NCBI GenBank assembly: GCA_902493545.1
Contig: CABUQI010000054.1
Coordinates: 1-8,423, forward strand
Origin: an uncultured Collinsella sp.
GTDB taxonomy: Bacteria; Actinomycetota; Coriobacteriia; Coriobacteriales; Coriobacteriaceae
Reading direction: 5' to 3'
Length of the DNA: 8,423 bases
Under the pieces are notes generated by a model, which saw nothing but the letters and a program-made list of their open reading frames with translations, ran no database searches and was not told the origin of the DNA. Of this stretch, positions 1 through 5,515 are shown one piece after another (positions within the stretch are counted from its first letter, which is position 1; every line of letters begins with the position of its first letter). Position numbers and translations under genes: made by a program.

Positions 1-466
1 CACGGTCTACGACGGCGACTACGACTACTACCTCTACAAGCGCGAGGACCTCGCGGCCCGCGCCGCCGCCGAGGCGGCAGGGGAGAGTGCGCCTGCCACG
101 GCCAAGTCCGCCAAGGTCACCGCGGCCCAGCCCGATGCGCCCGCCGCCGCCCCCAAGCCGGTCGAGGGCAAAAAGACCAAGGAGCAAAAGCGCGCCGAGG
201 CCCAGGCCCGCGCTGCGCTCAACAAAAAGCTCAAGGGCGTGCGCAACCAGCTTAAGAAGATCGAGACGGAGCTCGACAAAAAGCGCGCCCGCTATGACGA
301 GCTTATGGAGTTGATGGCAAGCGAAGAGCTTTATGCCGATCAGGATAAGTTCAACGCCGCGCTGGGGGAATATAACGGCCTTAAGCAAGAGCTACCTAAG
401 CTCGAGGACGAATGGTTGGAGCTTTCCACCCAGATCGAAGAGGAGACCGCGCGTGAACTCTCGTAA
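1..466 (+). CDS. ABC-F family ATPase, C-terminal fragment (5' end outside window)
   Basis: Only the last 154 codons are present; the first full codon starts at position 2. The visible protein opens with TVYDGDYDYYLYKRE, the typical end of the second nucleotide-binding domain of ABC-F ATPases (compare YDGNYSYYL in Uup/EttA relatives). An Ala/Pro/Lys-rich linker of about 45 residues follows, then a charged heptad-like segment from about residue 57 (KKTKEQKRAEAQARAALNKK) to the end that fits the ABC_tran_CTD coiled coil. ABC-F proteins are soluble; they bind the ribosome or act in DNA/RNA transactions and carry no membrane domain. The Walker and signature motifs lie upstream of the window, so the subfamily (Uup, EttA or antibiotic-resistance type) cannot be fixed; the coiled-coil tail favours Uup-like. 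The stop TAA is at 464-466, and the next gene starts inside this one at 453. Confidence 0.88.
   Translation, partial: TVYDGDYDYYLYKREDLAARAAAEAAGESAPATAKSAKVTAAQPDAPAAAPKPVEGKKTKEQKRAEAQARAALNKKLKGVRNQLKKIETELDKKRARYDELMELMASEELYADQDKFNAALGEYNGLKQELPKLEDEWLELSTQIEEETARELS
441..445 (+). promoter_or_regulatory. Shine-Dalgarno AGGAG for the GTG-started small membrane protein
   Basis: AGGAG sits 7 bases upstream of the GTG at 453-455, inside the last codons of the ABC-F gene. It decides the start of the small downstream gene. The next in-frame ATG, at 483, lies inside the first hydrophobic segment and has no comparable site. Confidence 0.6.
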
Positions 467-749
467 GGCCACCGCCGTGGCGATGAGCATCATCGCCATC
501 GCCTGTCGCATCTGCGGCATTTTTATGAGCGCAATGACTGTGCTGCTGTGCTTTAGTGGCCTCACCGCCAAACTGCAGATCGTGGGCTTTGTCGTTGAGC
601 TTTCGCGCGCGCTGCCGAGCGCCATCGCCGGCTACGGCGTCATCACGTCGCCCTTTGGCGGCGTGTTCCGCCTGGATTACGCCATCGTGGCCGTTATCCT
701 GTTTGCGGCCGACTACCTGCTCTCGCGCGCCTCGCGTCGCGTCCGCTAG
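453..749 (+). CDS. Small membrane protein of unknown function (98 aa)
   Basis: I do not recognise this protein. The start is GTG at 453, overlapping the ABC-F gene by 14 bases. The same frame is open further upstream (ATG at 333), but that stretch lies within the ABC-F coding sequence and gives a Ser/Arg-rich shadow peptide. The protein has a short basic N-terminus (NSRK), a hydrophobic stretch at about residues 8-35, a weaker hydrophobic middle (about 41-70, with Gly/Pro turns) and a clear membrane segment at about 74-90. It ends in the basic tail SRASRRVR. Positive charge at both ends suggests both termini are cytoplasmic, with two helices or two plus a re-entrant or amphipathic part. Its stop overlaps the ribosome binding site of the M50 protease gene, so the two are probably co-translated. 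A partner or regulator of the protease is conceivable but is only inferred from position. Confidence 0.68.
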   Translation: MNSRKATAVAMSIIAIACRICGIFMSAMTVLLCFSGLTAKLQIVGFVVELSRALPSAIAGYGVITSPFGGVFRLDYAIVAVILFAADYLLSRASRRVR

Positions 750-758
750 GGGAGCGCC

Positions 759-1442
759 ATGTCCAGCAGCTACATGATGAATCTGCTCGCCAGCGCCGTC
801 GCCGTCATCATAGGTATTGTGATCCACGAGAGCGCGCACGCCGCCGCAGCCTGGGCACTCGGCGACAAGACGGCCCGTTCGCGCGGACGCGTCTCGCTCA
901 ACCCGCTCAACCATATCGACCCGTTTGGCACCATCATCCTGCCGCTGCTCATGCTCGCAGCCGGAGGCCAGGTGTTCGCCTTCGCCAAACCCGTACCCGT
1001 CTACCTCAACAACCTCAAGCACCCCAAGCGCGACGAGGTCCTGGTGAGCGTTGCCGGCCCCGCATCGAACATCGCCCTCGCGTGCCTCGCTGCCGCTCTC
1101 ATGCAAGTAACGTACGGAAACCTCTATGCAAGCATGTCCTTTGCCGTAGCGTCACAGATCATGAACTTCGGCGCCACGTTTATCGTGGTCAACCTGTCGC
1201 TCGCGTTCTTTAACCTCATCCCGATTCCGCCGCTCGATGGCTCGTCGATCATCGTGCCCTTCCTCAAGGACAAGGCGCTCGCCAACTACTACCGCCTGCA
1301 GCAATACGCCATGCCCATCCTCATCCTGGTGCTGTACCTGCTGCCCATGTGGACCGGCATCGACGTGATCGGTCGCTATTTCGACGTTACCGTGTATCCG
1401 TTCGCTGAGCAGCTGCTTAACTTCGCAATCGCCGGCATCTAA
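759..1442 (+). CDS. Site-2 protease family (M50) intramembrane zinc metalloprotease
   Basis: This 227-residue polytopic membrane protein has the M50 signature. HESAH at residues 23-27 is the HExxH zinc/catalytic motif inside the first membrane helix. NPLNHIDPFG follows at 48-57, AGPxSN is at 99-104, and the third zinc ligand is probably D160 in NLIPIPPLDG. Other hydrophobic segments lie at about 58-70, 94-116, 136-158 and 178-196. There is no PDZ or CBS domain, so it matches the short YwhC-like site-2 proteases rather than RseP or SpoIVFB. Such enzymes cut substrates within the membrane; the substrate here is unknown. The ATG at 759 has AGGGGAG (748-754) four bases upstream, overlapping the stop of the preceding small gene. 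M50 genes of this type are often found near scpA in Gram-positive genomes (recalled, not checked), which agrees with the order here. Confidence 0.93.
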   Translation: MSSSYMMNLLASAVAVIIGIVIHESAHAAAAWALGDKTARSRGRVSLNPLNHIDPFGTIILPLLMLAAGGQVFAFAKPVPVYLNNLKHPKRDEVLVSVAGPASNIALACLAAALMQVTYGNLYASMSFAVASQIMNFGATFIVVNLSLAFFNLIPIPPLDGSSIIVPFLKDKALANYYRLQQYAMPILILVLYLLPMWTGIDVIGRYFDVTVYPFAEQLLNFAIAGI

Positions 1443-1457
1443 GGTAAACTTACAGGT

Positions 1458-1476
1458 CGACCGTGCAAAGCGGTCG
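1458..1476 (+). other. Short hairpin in the scpA leader
   Basis: CGACCG and CGGTCG form a perfect 6-bp stem around the 7-base loop TGCAAAG, 16 bases after the M50 stop codon. No U-rich run follows, so it is not a canonical intrinsic terminator. It could be a 3' end-stabilising structure, a weak attenuator or chance. A second stem, GCGCC/GGCGC (1494-1508, 5-base loop), lies just upstream of the scpA ribosome binding site. Confidence 0.35.
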
Positions 1477-1512
1477 TAACATGCACCCAAACCGCGCCGC
1501 GAAGGCGCCGTC

Positions 1513-1521
1513 AAAGGAGGT
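1513..1521 (+). promoter_or_regulatory. Strong Shine-Dalgarno AAAGGAGGT for scpA
   Basis: AAAGGAGGT is a full-length match to the 16S anti-Shine-Dalgarno sequence, five bases before the scpA ATG at 1527. It is one of the two strongest ribosome binding sites in the window, as expected if scpA opens an operon and cannot rely on coupling to the gene upstream. Confidence 0.75.
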
Positions 1522-1526
1522 CGAAT

Positions 1527-2339
1527 ATGTCGTATCGCGTGTCGACGCAGGTCTACAGCGGACCGTTCGACCTGCTGCTGCAGCTGGTAACCCGCCAAAA
1601 AGTTGATATCGGCGCCATCTCCATCAGCGAGGTGGCCGAGCAGTACCTTGCCGAGGCCGAGCGCATCGAGGCGCTGGACCTGGACGTGGCGAGCGACTTT
1701 TTGCTGGTCGCGGCAACCCTTTTGGACATCAAGGCCGCTTCTCTGGTGCCGCAGGAGGCCCCGCGCAAAGTCGATGACGACGATGACGAGTTCGACGAAG
1801 ACCTCGAGGAGCTCAGCGCGCTCGACGGCGACGCCCTGCGCGAGGTCCTAATCCAGCGCCTGATTGCCTACAAGCAGTTTAAGGGCGCGGCGGCAGCCCT
1901 TGGTGCTCGCATGCAGGCCGAGAGCCGCATGCATCCGCGCGTGGCCGGCCCCGATCCCGAGTTCTTGGGGCTTATGCCCGACTACCTGGCCGGTATTACC
2001 CTGCGCGGTCTCGCCGTCATCTGCGCCGACCTGGACGGCAAGCGCCAGACCTTCCTACTGGAAGCCGAGCACGTGGCGCCGCATCGCGTACCGCTCGACC
2101 TGACCGTGGCCTCCGTCGACCGCTTTACCATGGCGCACCAAACTTGCACCTTCCGCGAGCTGCTGGACGGCGACGCCACGACCGAACAGCTCGTCGTCAC
2201 CTTCCTTGCCATGTTGGAGCTTGCCAAGCGCGGCTCGCTCACATTGAGCCAGGACAAGATCTTCGGAACCATCTGCATCAACCGAGTCGAGGGCGCCGAG
2301 GCCTATGTGCCCGGCGAGGGCCCCGAGCTCACCGAATAG
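1527..2339 (+). CDS. scpA: Segregation and condensation protein A
   Basis: ScpA is the kleisin subunit of the bacterial Smc-ScpAB condensin; it bridges the Smc heads and helps compact and separate the replicated chromosome. The 270-residue product has the family N-terminus (VYSGPFDLLLQLV at residues 9-21, then KVDI). The amphipathic stretch ASDFLLVAATLLDIKA at 55-70 corresponds to the part of kleisins that binds the Smc neck. A highly acidic linker follows (D83-E95, 11 of 13 residues Asp or Glu). The C-terminal winged helix at about 220-258 (VVTFLAMLELAKRG ... TICINRV) would contact the other Smc head. Length is normal for ScpA. The stop TAG (2337-2339) lies in the scpB ribosome binding site, and a second in-frame stop, TAA, follows at 2346-2348. 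scpB starts 11 bases after the first stop, so the two subunits are probably made in coupled fashion. Confidence 0.96.
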   Translation: MSYRVSTQVYSGPFDLLLQLVTRQKVDIGAISISEVAEQYLAEAERIEALDLDVASDFLLVAATLLDIKAASLVPQEAPRKVDDDDDEFDEDLEELSALDGDALREVLIQRLIAYKQFKGAAAALGARMQAESRMHPRVAGPDPEFLGLMPDYLAGITLRGLAVICADLDGKRQTFLLEAEHVAPHRVPLDLTVASVDRFTMAHQTCTFRELLDGDATTEQLVVTFLAMLELAKRGSLTLSQDKIFGTICINRVEGAEAYVPGEGPELTE

Positions 2340-2350
2340 GAGCCGTAACC

Positions 2351-3079
2351 ATGTCAACCCTTTCCACGCTGGAGGCAAACAGCCTCAAAGGCGCCCTCGA
2401 GGCGCTGCTGCTGGTGTCGAGCGACCCCGTGAGCGCGCCCGCGCTGGCAGGTGCGCTGGATATCGCCCCCGGCGAGTGCGCGTCGCTGCTCGCCGAGCTC
2501 AAGGTTGAGTACGAGGAGGCCAACCGCGGCTTTCAGCTGCGCGAGGTCGCCGGCGGCTGGCGCCTGTTTACGCACCCCGCCTACCACGACGTGGTCGAGG
2601 CCTATGTGTTGAGCTGGGACACGCAAAAGCTATCGCAAGCGGCGCTCGAAACCCTGGCCGTCATCGCATACCACCAGCCAGTGACGCGCGAGGTGGTCAA
2701 GGGCATCCGCGGCGTCAATTCCGACGGCGTCATCGCGTCGCTCGTGGACAAGGGCCTGGTGCGCGAGCTCGGCCGCGACCCCCAGCGCGGTCAAGCCATC
2801 ATCTACGGCACGACCAACGCCTTCTTGGAAAAGTTCGGTCTGCGCTCCACCCGCGACCTGCCCGACCTGGAGCAGTTTGCCCCCGACGAGCAGTCGCGCC
2901 AGTTTATCCGCGAACGCCTGAGCGGCCGCAGTATTCAGTCCACGCTCGAGGAGCAGGCCGAGGACCTGGACGAAGAGCGTGAACTGCTCGATACCGATGT
3001 TGAAGATGTTGAGGCAGTCGAGGACTTGGAGACCCTGGTCGTCGACGAGACCTCGGAGGATTTGCATGACGAGGACTAA
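2351..3079 (+). CDS. scpB: Segregation and condensation protein B
   Basis: ScpB dimerises through winged-helix domains and wraps around the central linker of ScpA in the Smc-ScpAB complex. The 242-residue product shows winged helix 1 at about residues 10-90 (LKGALEALLLVSSDPV ... GGWRLFTHP). Winged helix 2 starts near 92 with the family hallmark LSQAALETLAVIAYHQPVTR (94-113), followed by IRGVNSDGVI and the LVDKGLVRELGR strand-turn. The last 43 residues (E200-D242) form an acidic tail with 23 Asp/Glu and a single Arg. I chose ATG 2351 because AGGAG (2338-2342) lies eight bases upstream, overlapping the scpA stop. An open frame continues upstream to 2144, but that part is a shadow of scpA. The ScpB end overlaps a possible early start of the next gene. 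Confidence 0.96.
   Translation: MSTLSTLEANSLKGALEALLLVSSDPVSAPALAGALDIAPGECASLLAELKVEYEEANRGFQLREVAGGWRLFTHPAYHDVVEAYVLSWDTQKLSQAALETLAVIAYHQPVTREVVKGIRGVNSDGVIASLVDKGLVRELGRDPQRGQAIIYGTTNAFLEKFGLRSTRDLPDLEQFAPDEQSRQFIRERLSGRSIQSTLEEQAEDLDEERELLDTDVEDVEAVEDLETLVVDETSEDLHDED
3055..3059 (+). promoter_or_regulatory. Alternative Shine-Dalgarno GGAGG for an early rluB start
   Basis: GGAGG within the last scpB codons lies six bases before ATG 3066, which is in frame with rluB. It competes with AGGGGAG (3086-3092), nine bases before ATG 3102. Sequence alone does not settle which start is used; both may be. Confidence 0.4.
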
Positions 3080-3101
3080 CGAAGTAGGGGAGACGCGCGC
3101 C

Positions 3102-4028
3102 ATGGGCAACGCAGCACCCGCAACCGACGCCCAGCCTGTCTATCCGCACACCATGCGCCTGCAGCGCTTTTTGGCGCGCGCGGGCGTGGCGAGCCGCCGC
3201 GGCTCGGAGGACCTGATGACCGCCGGCCGCGTGACCGTTAACGGCGAGGTCGCGACCGAGCTGGGCACCAAGGTCGATGTCGACCGCGATCATATCGAGG
3301 TCGACGGTATGCCCGTCAAGCTCGACCAGGGCGCCGTGTACCTGATGCTCTACAAGCCGACCGGCTACCTCACTACCATGAGCGACCCGCAGGAGCGTCC
3401 CTGTGTGGCGGACCTGGTTCCCCGCGACCGCTTTCCAGGACTTTTCCCGGTGGGCCGCCTGGACCGCGACACCACAGGCCTTTTGCTCTTTACCACCGAC
3501 GGCGACCTTTCGCAGGACCTGCTGCACCCGAGCAAGCACGTCTACAAGACCTACCAGGCACTCGTGGACGGGCAGCCGACAGACCGCGATCTAGAACCGC
3601 TCCGCCGTGGCGTCGAACTCGACGACGGCGTCTGCCAGCCGGCAATCTGCCGCGTCATCACCGCACGCGAGGCCGAGGCCGTAGCTCCCCAGGGGGTTAA
3701 GCCCGGTACCACCGCCGTGGAGGTCATCATCCGCGAGGGTCGCAAGAATCAGGTTAAGCGCATGTTGAGCAAGATTCACCATCCGGTAATTCGTCTGCAT
3801 CGCTGCAACTTTGCCGGCCTGGAGCTCAAGGATGTGGCCAAGGGCTCGTGGCGCGAGCTCACCGACCGCGAGGTGCAGATCCTCAAGGCCGGCGGTATCC
3901 CACCCAAGCAGGCGAGCGCCAAACGCGGTGGCAAGCCTCAGGAAACCCTCGCCAGCCGCACGCGTCATCACGGCAGCCACGGCTCCGCACCCAAGCGTAA
4001 CACCTACCGTGAGCGCTACACGGGCTAG
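3102..4028 (+). CDS. rluB: 23S rRNA pseudouridine synthase, RsuA/RluB/RluE/RluF family
   Basis: The enzyme isomerises a uridine in structured rRNA; RluB orthologues modify the helix 89/peptidyl-transferase region of 23S rRNA. From ATG 3102 the product has 308 residues. An S4 RNA-binding domain spans about 18-65 (MRLQRFLARAGVASRRGSED ... GRVTVNG). The catalytic domain contains the hallmark GRLDRDTTGLLLFTTDGDL starting at G118, with D121 as the expected catalytic Asp, and the conserved REGRKNQVKRML segment near the C-terminal part of the domain. The last ~40 residues form a basic, Gly/Ser/His-rich tail probably used for RNA contact. The start is uncertain: ATG 3066 has a good GGAGG site and would add 12 residues while overlapping scpB by 14 bases. 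The scpAB-rluB order also occurs in Firmicutes, which supports RluB over RsuA or RluF. The exact target uridine is inferred. Confidence 0.92.
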   Translation: MGNAAPATDAQPVYPHTMRLQRFLARAGVASRRGSEDLMTAGRVTVNGEVATELGTKVDVDRDHIEVDGMPVKLDQGAVYLMLYKPTGYLTTMSDPQERPCVADLVPRDRFPGLFPVGRLDRDTTGLLLFTTDGDLSQDLLHPSKHVYKTYQALVDGQPTDRDLEPLRRGVELDDGVCQPAICRVITAREAEAVAPQGVKPGTTAVEVIIREGRKNQVKRMLSKIHHPVIRLHRCNFAGLELKDVAKGSWRELTDREVQILKAGGIPPKQASAKRGGKPQETLASRTRHHGSHGSAPKRNTYRERYTG

Positions 4029-4094
4029 GCAACCCGCCGCGCCCCAACGCCCGCGAACCATACCAGCACGTCACCCATCGAAAGGAAGCATTGC
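4029..4094 (+). other. Short spacer between rluB and cmk
   Basis: These 66 bases are the longest gap inside the scpA-der run. I see no convincing hairpin with a U-tract and no clear promoter hexamers. The spacer ends with AAAGGAA (4081-4087), seven bases before the cmk ATG. Confidence 0.5.
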
Positions 4095-4781
4095 ATGATC
4101 GTCGCCATCGACGGCCCCGCCGGTTCCGGCAAGTCCACCATCGCCAAGGAGATCGCCCGCCAGCTGGGCTTTAACAAGCTCGACACGGGCGCTATGTACC
4201 GCGCCGTCACCTTCGCCGCGCTCGACCGTGGCATCGATTTGGACGACGAGGCGGCCATCGACGCCCTCGCCGAGCAGATCGAGATTCGCTTTACCAACGG
4301 CACCGGCGAGGACACGCGCCTGACCATTGACGGCCAGGACGCTTCGGCCGCCATCCGCACCCCGCAGGTCGACGCCAACGTGTCCAAGGTCTCGGCCTAT
4401 CCGGGCGTGCGCGCCGCCATGCTCATCCACCAGCGCCGCGCCGCCGAGGACCGCGATATCGTGGCTGAGGGTCGCGACATCGGTACCGTCGTGTTCCCTA
4501 ACGCGCAGGTCAAGGTCTTCCTGACCGCCGACCCGCGTGAGCGCGCCCGCCGCCGCGTGCTGCAGCGTCACCAAAACGACGCCCAGCCGCTCACGTCCGA
4601 GCAGCTCGAAGCCGAGGTCGACGAGACCCTCGACGCCCTTAAGCAGCGCGACAAGCTCGACAGCAGCCGCGAGGTCGCCCCGCTCGTGCCCGCCGAGGAC
4701 GCCGTGCACGTCGACTCCACCGCCCACACCATCGATGAGGTCGTCTCGATAATCGAGGACCTCATCAACCAAAGGAGGTAG
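4095..4781 (+). CDS. cmk: Cytidylate kinase (CMP/dCMP kinase)
   Basis: Cmk transfers the gamma-phosphate of ATP to CMP or dCMP in the cytoplasm, feeding CTP and dCTP synthesis and recycling CMP released from phospholipid synthesis and RNA turnover. The 228-residue product starts directly with the P-loop IDGPAGSGKST (residues 5-15). The nucleotide-binding segment LDTGAMYRAVT follows at 29-39. Next come VSKVSAYPGVRAAM, the CMP-binding VAEGRDIGTVVFP at 123-135 and the Arg-rich lid TADPRERARRR. Length is normal for the family. The ATG at 4095 is the only sensible start, as the P-loop begins four residues later. The stop TAG (4779-4781) overlaps the plsC ribosome binding site. CMP is released when CDP-diacylglycerol is consumed, so the neighbouring acyltransferase gene makes metabolic sense. 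Confidence 0.97.
   Translation: MIVAIDGPAGSGKSTIAKEIARQLGFNKLDTGAMYRAVTFAALDRGIDLDDEAAIDALAEQIEIRFTNGTGEDTRLTIDGQDASAAIRTPQVDANVSKVSAYPGVRAAMLIHQRRAAEDRDIVAEGRDIGTVVFPNAQVKVFLTADPRERARRRVLQRHQNDAQPLTSEQLEAEVDETLDALKQRDKLDSSREVAPLVPAEDAVHVDSTAHTIDEVVSIIEDLINQRR
4771..4779 (+). promoter_or_regulatory. Shine-Dalgarno AAAGGAGGT for plsC, overlapping the cmk stop
   Basis: AAAGGAGGT ends five bases before the ATG at 4785, and its last base is the T of the cmk TAG. The arrangement implies that ribosomes ending cmk are placed to restart on plsC, and that strong direct initiation is also possible. Confidence 0.7.
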
Positions 4782-4784
4782 CCC

Positions 4785-5513
4785 ATGCGCCTGTTTAAGC
4801 AGACGCCCGAGGATTATTACAACGCTCCTTATGCAGAGTTCCCCGTGCTCATCCGCGGCACCGTCGCCGTAGTCATGGCCATCCTTTGGGCCTTCTCCAA
4901 GCTCATGTGGCGCTGGAAGGTCGAGGACGCTGACCTGCTGTTTGAGCGCCAGGAAGGCCGCGGCAGCGTGGTCATCTGCAACCACACCTCGATGGCCGAG
5001 CTCTTGGCCGTGGAGACGGCGCTGTTCTTTGGGGGGCGCCGCATTCGTCCCATCTTTAAGTCCGAGTTCGCCAAGAGCAAGATTGTGCGTTGGGCCTTTA
5101 GCCGCGTCGGCGGTATCCCCGTCGAGCGCGGTACCGCCGACATGAAGTGCCTGCGCGCCGCCCAGCATGCGCTGCAGCGCGGCGAGGACGTCCTGATCTT
5201 CCCCGAGGGCACGCGCATCCGCTCGCGCGAGATCAAGCCCGAGGTCCACGGCGGCTTTGCGCTCATTGCCCAGATGGGCAAGGCGCCCGTCAACCCGCTC
5301 GCTATCTGCGGCTGGTCCGATATTACGCCTGCGGGCAAAAAGCTCATGCGCCCTAAAAAGTGCTGGATCCGTGCCGGCAAGGCCATCTCGCTATCCGATG
5401 CACCGGCCGAGCTCAAGCGCAAGGAGCGCCTGGCATGGTTTGAGTCCGAGGCCATGAACCGCGTCTACGCTATGCGCGACGACCTGTGCGCCGAGCATCC
5501 GGGAAGGTTCTAA
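4785..5513 (+). CDS. plsC: 1-acyl-sn-glycerol-3-phosphate acyltransferase (PlsC-like), variant HX4E motif
   Basis: PlsC-family enzymes acylate lysophosphatidic acid at the inner membrane face to give phosphatidic acid, the precursor of all glycerophospholipids. The 242-residue product has an N-terminal hydrophobic segment at about 20-41 (VLIRGTVAVVMAILWAF), probably a membrane anchor. Motif I is NHTSMAELLAVE, with H67. Motif II includes FKSEF and then VGGIPVERG at 108-116; motif III is IFPEGTRIRS at 138-147. The family fold and order are clear. The odd point is motif I: the usual HX4D catalytic pair reads H67-X4-E72, so the Asp that polarises the His is a Glu. The other motifs are intact, so the protein is likely folded and substrate-binding, but its activity or acceptor may differ. 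Position between cmk and ispH matches a common Gram-positive gene order. Other lysolipid acyltransferase activities are possible. Confidence 0.88.
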   Translation: MRLFKQTPEDYYNAPYAEFPVLIRGTVAVVMAILWAFSKLMWRWKVEDADLLFERQEGRGSVVICNHTSMAELLAVETALFFGGRRIRPIFKSEFAKSKIVRWAFSRVGGIPVERGTADMKCLRAAQHALQRGEDVLIFPEGTRIRSREIKPEVHGGFALIAQMGKAPVNPLAICGWSDITPAGKKLMRPKKCWIRAGKAISLSDAPAELKRKERLAWFESEAMNRVYAMRDDLCAEHPGRF

Positions 5514-5515
5514 CC

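Larger units (their letters stand above)
1443..1526 (+). promoter_or_regulatory. Intergenic gap before scpA with weak promoter-like hexamers
   Basis: This 84-base gap is the longest non-coding stretch in the window. Just before and inside it, TTCGCA (1422-1427) and TAAACT (1445-1450) are 17 bases apart, each matching 4 of 6 bases of the sigma-70 consensus. That is a poor match in a GC-rich genome, so a promoter for the scpA operon is possible but not shown. The gap also holds two short hairpins and ends in a near-perfect Shine-Dalgarno sequence. Confidence 0.25.

Noticed and set aside
396..1106. Antisense open frame (236 codons) over the small membrane gene and the M50 gene
   Set aside because: The His/Glu/Gly/Asp-rich shadow lies opposite hydrophobic codons; the sense strand holds a clear M50 protease.
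1458..1476. Intrinsic terminator after the M50 gene
   Set aside because: The stem is only 6 bp and no U-rich run follows, so it does not meet the usual criteria; kept only as a hairpin.
1481..1526. Alternative upstream start or small leader peptide from the ATG at 1481
   Set aside because: The frame from ATG 1481 (ATG CAC CCA AAC CGC) has no ribosome binding site; the strong AAAGGAGGT points to ATG 1527.
1773..1811. Microsatellite or CRISPR-like repeat in the GAY/GAC run
   Set aside because: The repeat is short, imperfect, in frame and encodes an acidic linker in ScpA; there is no spacer-repeat structure.
2144..2350. N-terminal extension of ScpB to give 311 residues
   Set aside because: The extra residues are an out-of-frame reading of the scpA winged-helix region; ATG 2351 has a good Shine-Dalgarno sequence and gives a normal-length ScpB.
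4071..5249. Long antisense open frame (392 codons) across cmk and plsC
   Set aside because: It mirrors two clearly conserved genes in a GC-rich genome, where the complementary frame rarely meets a stop. The translation is a low-complexity Gly/Ala/Asp/Val/His-rich shadow with no domain.
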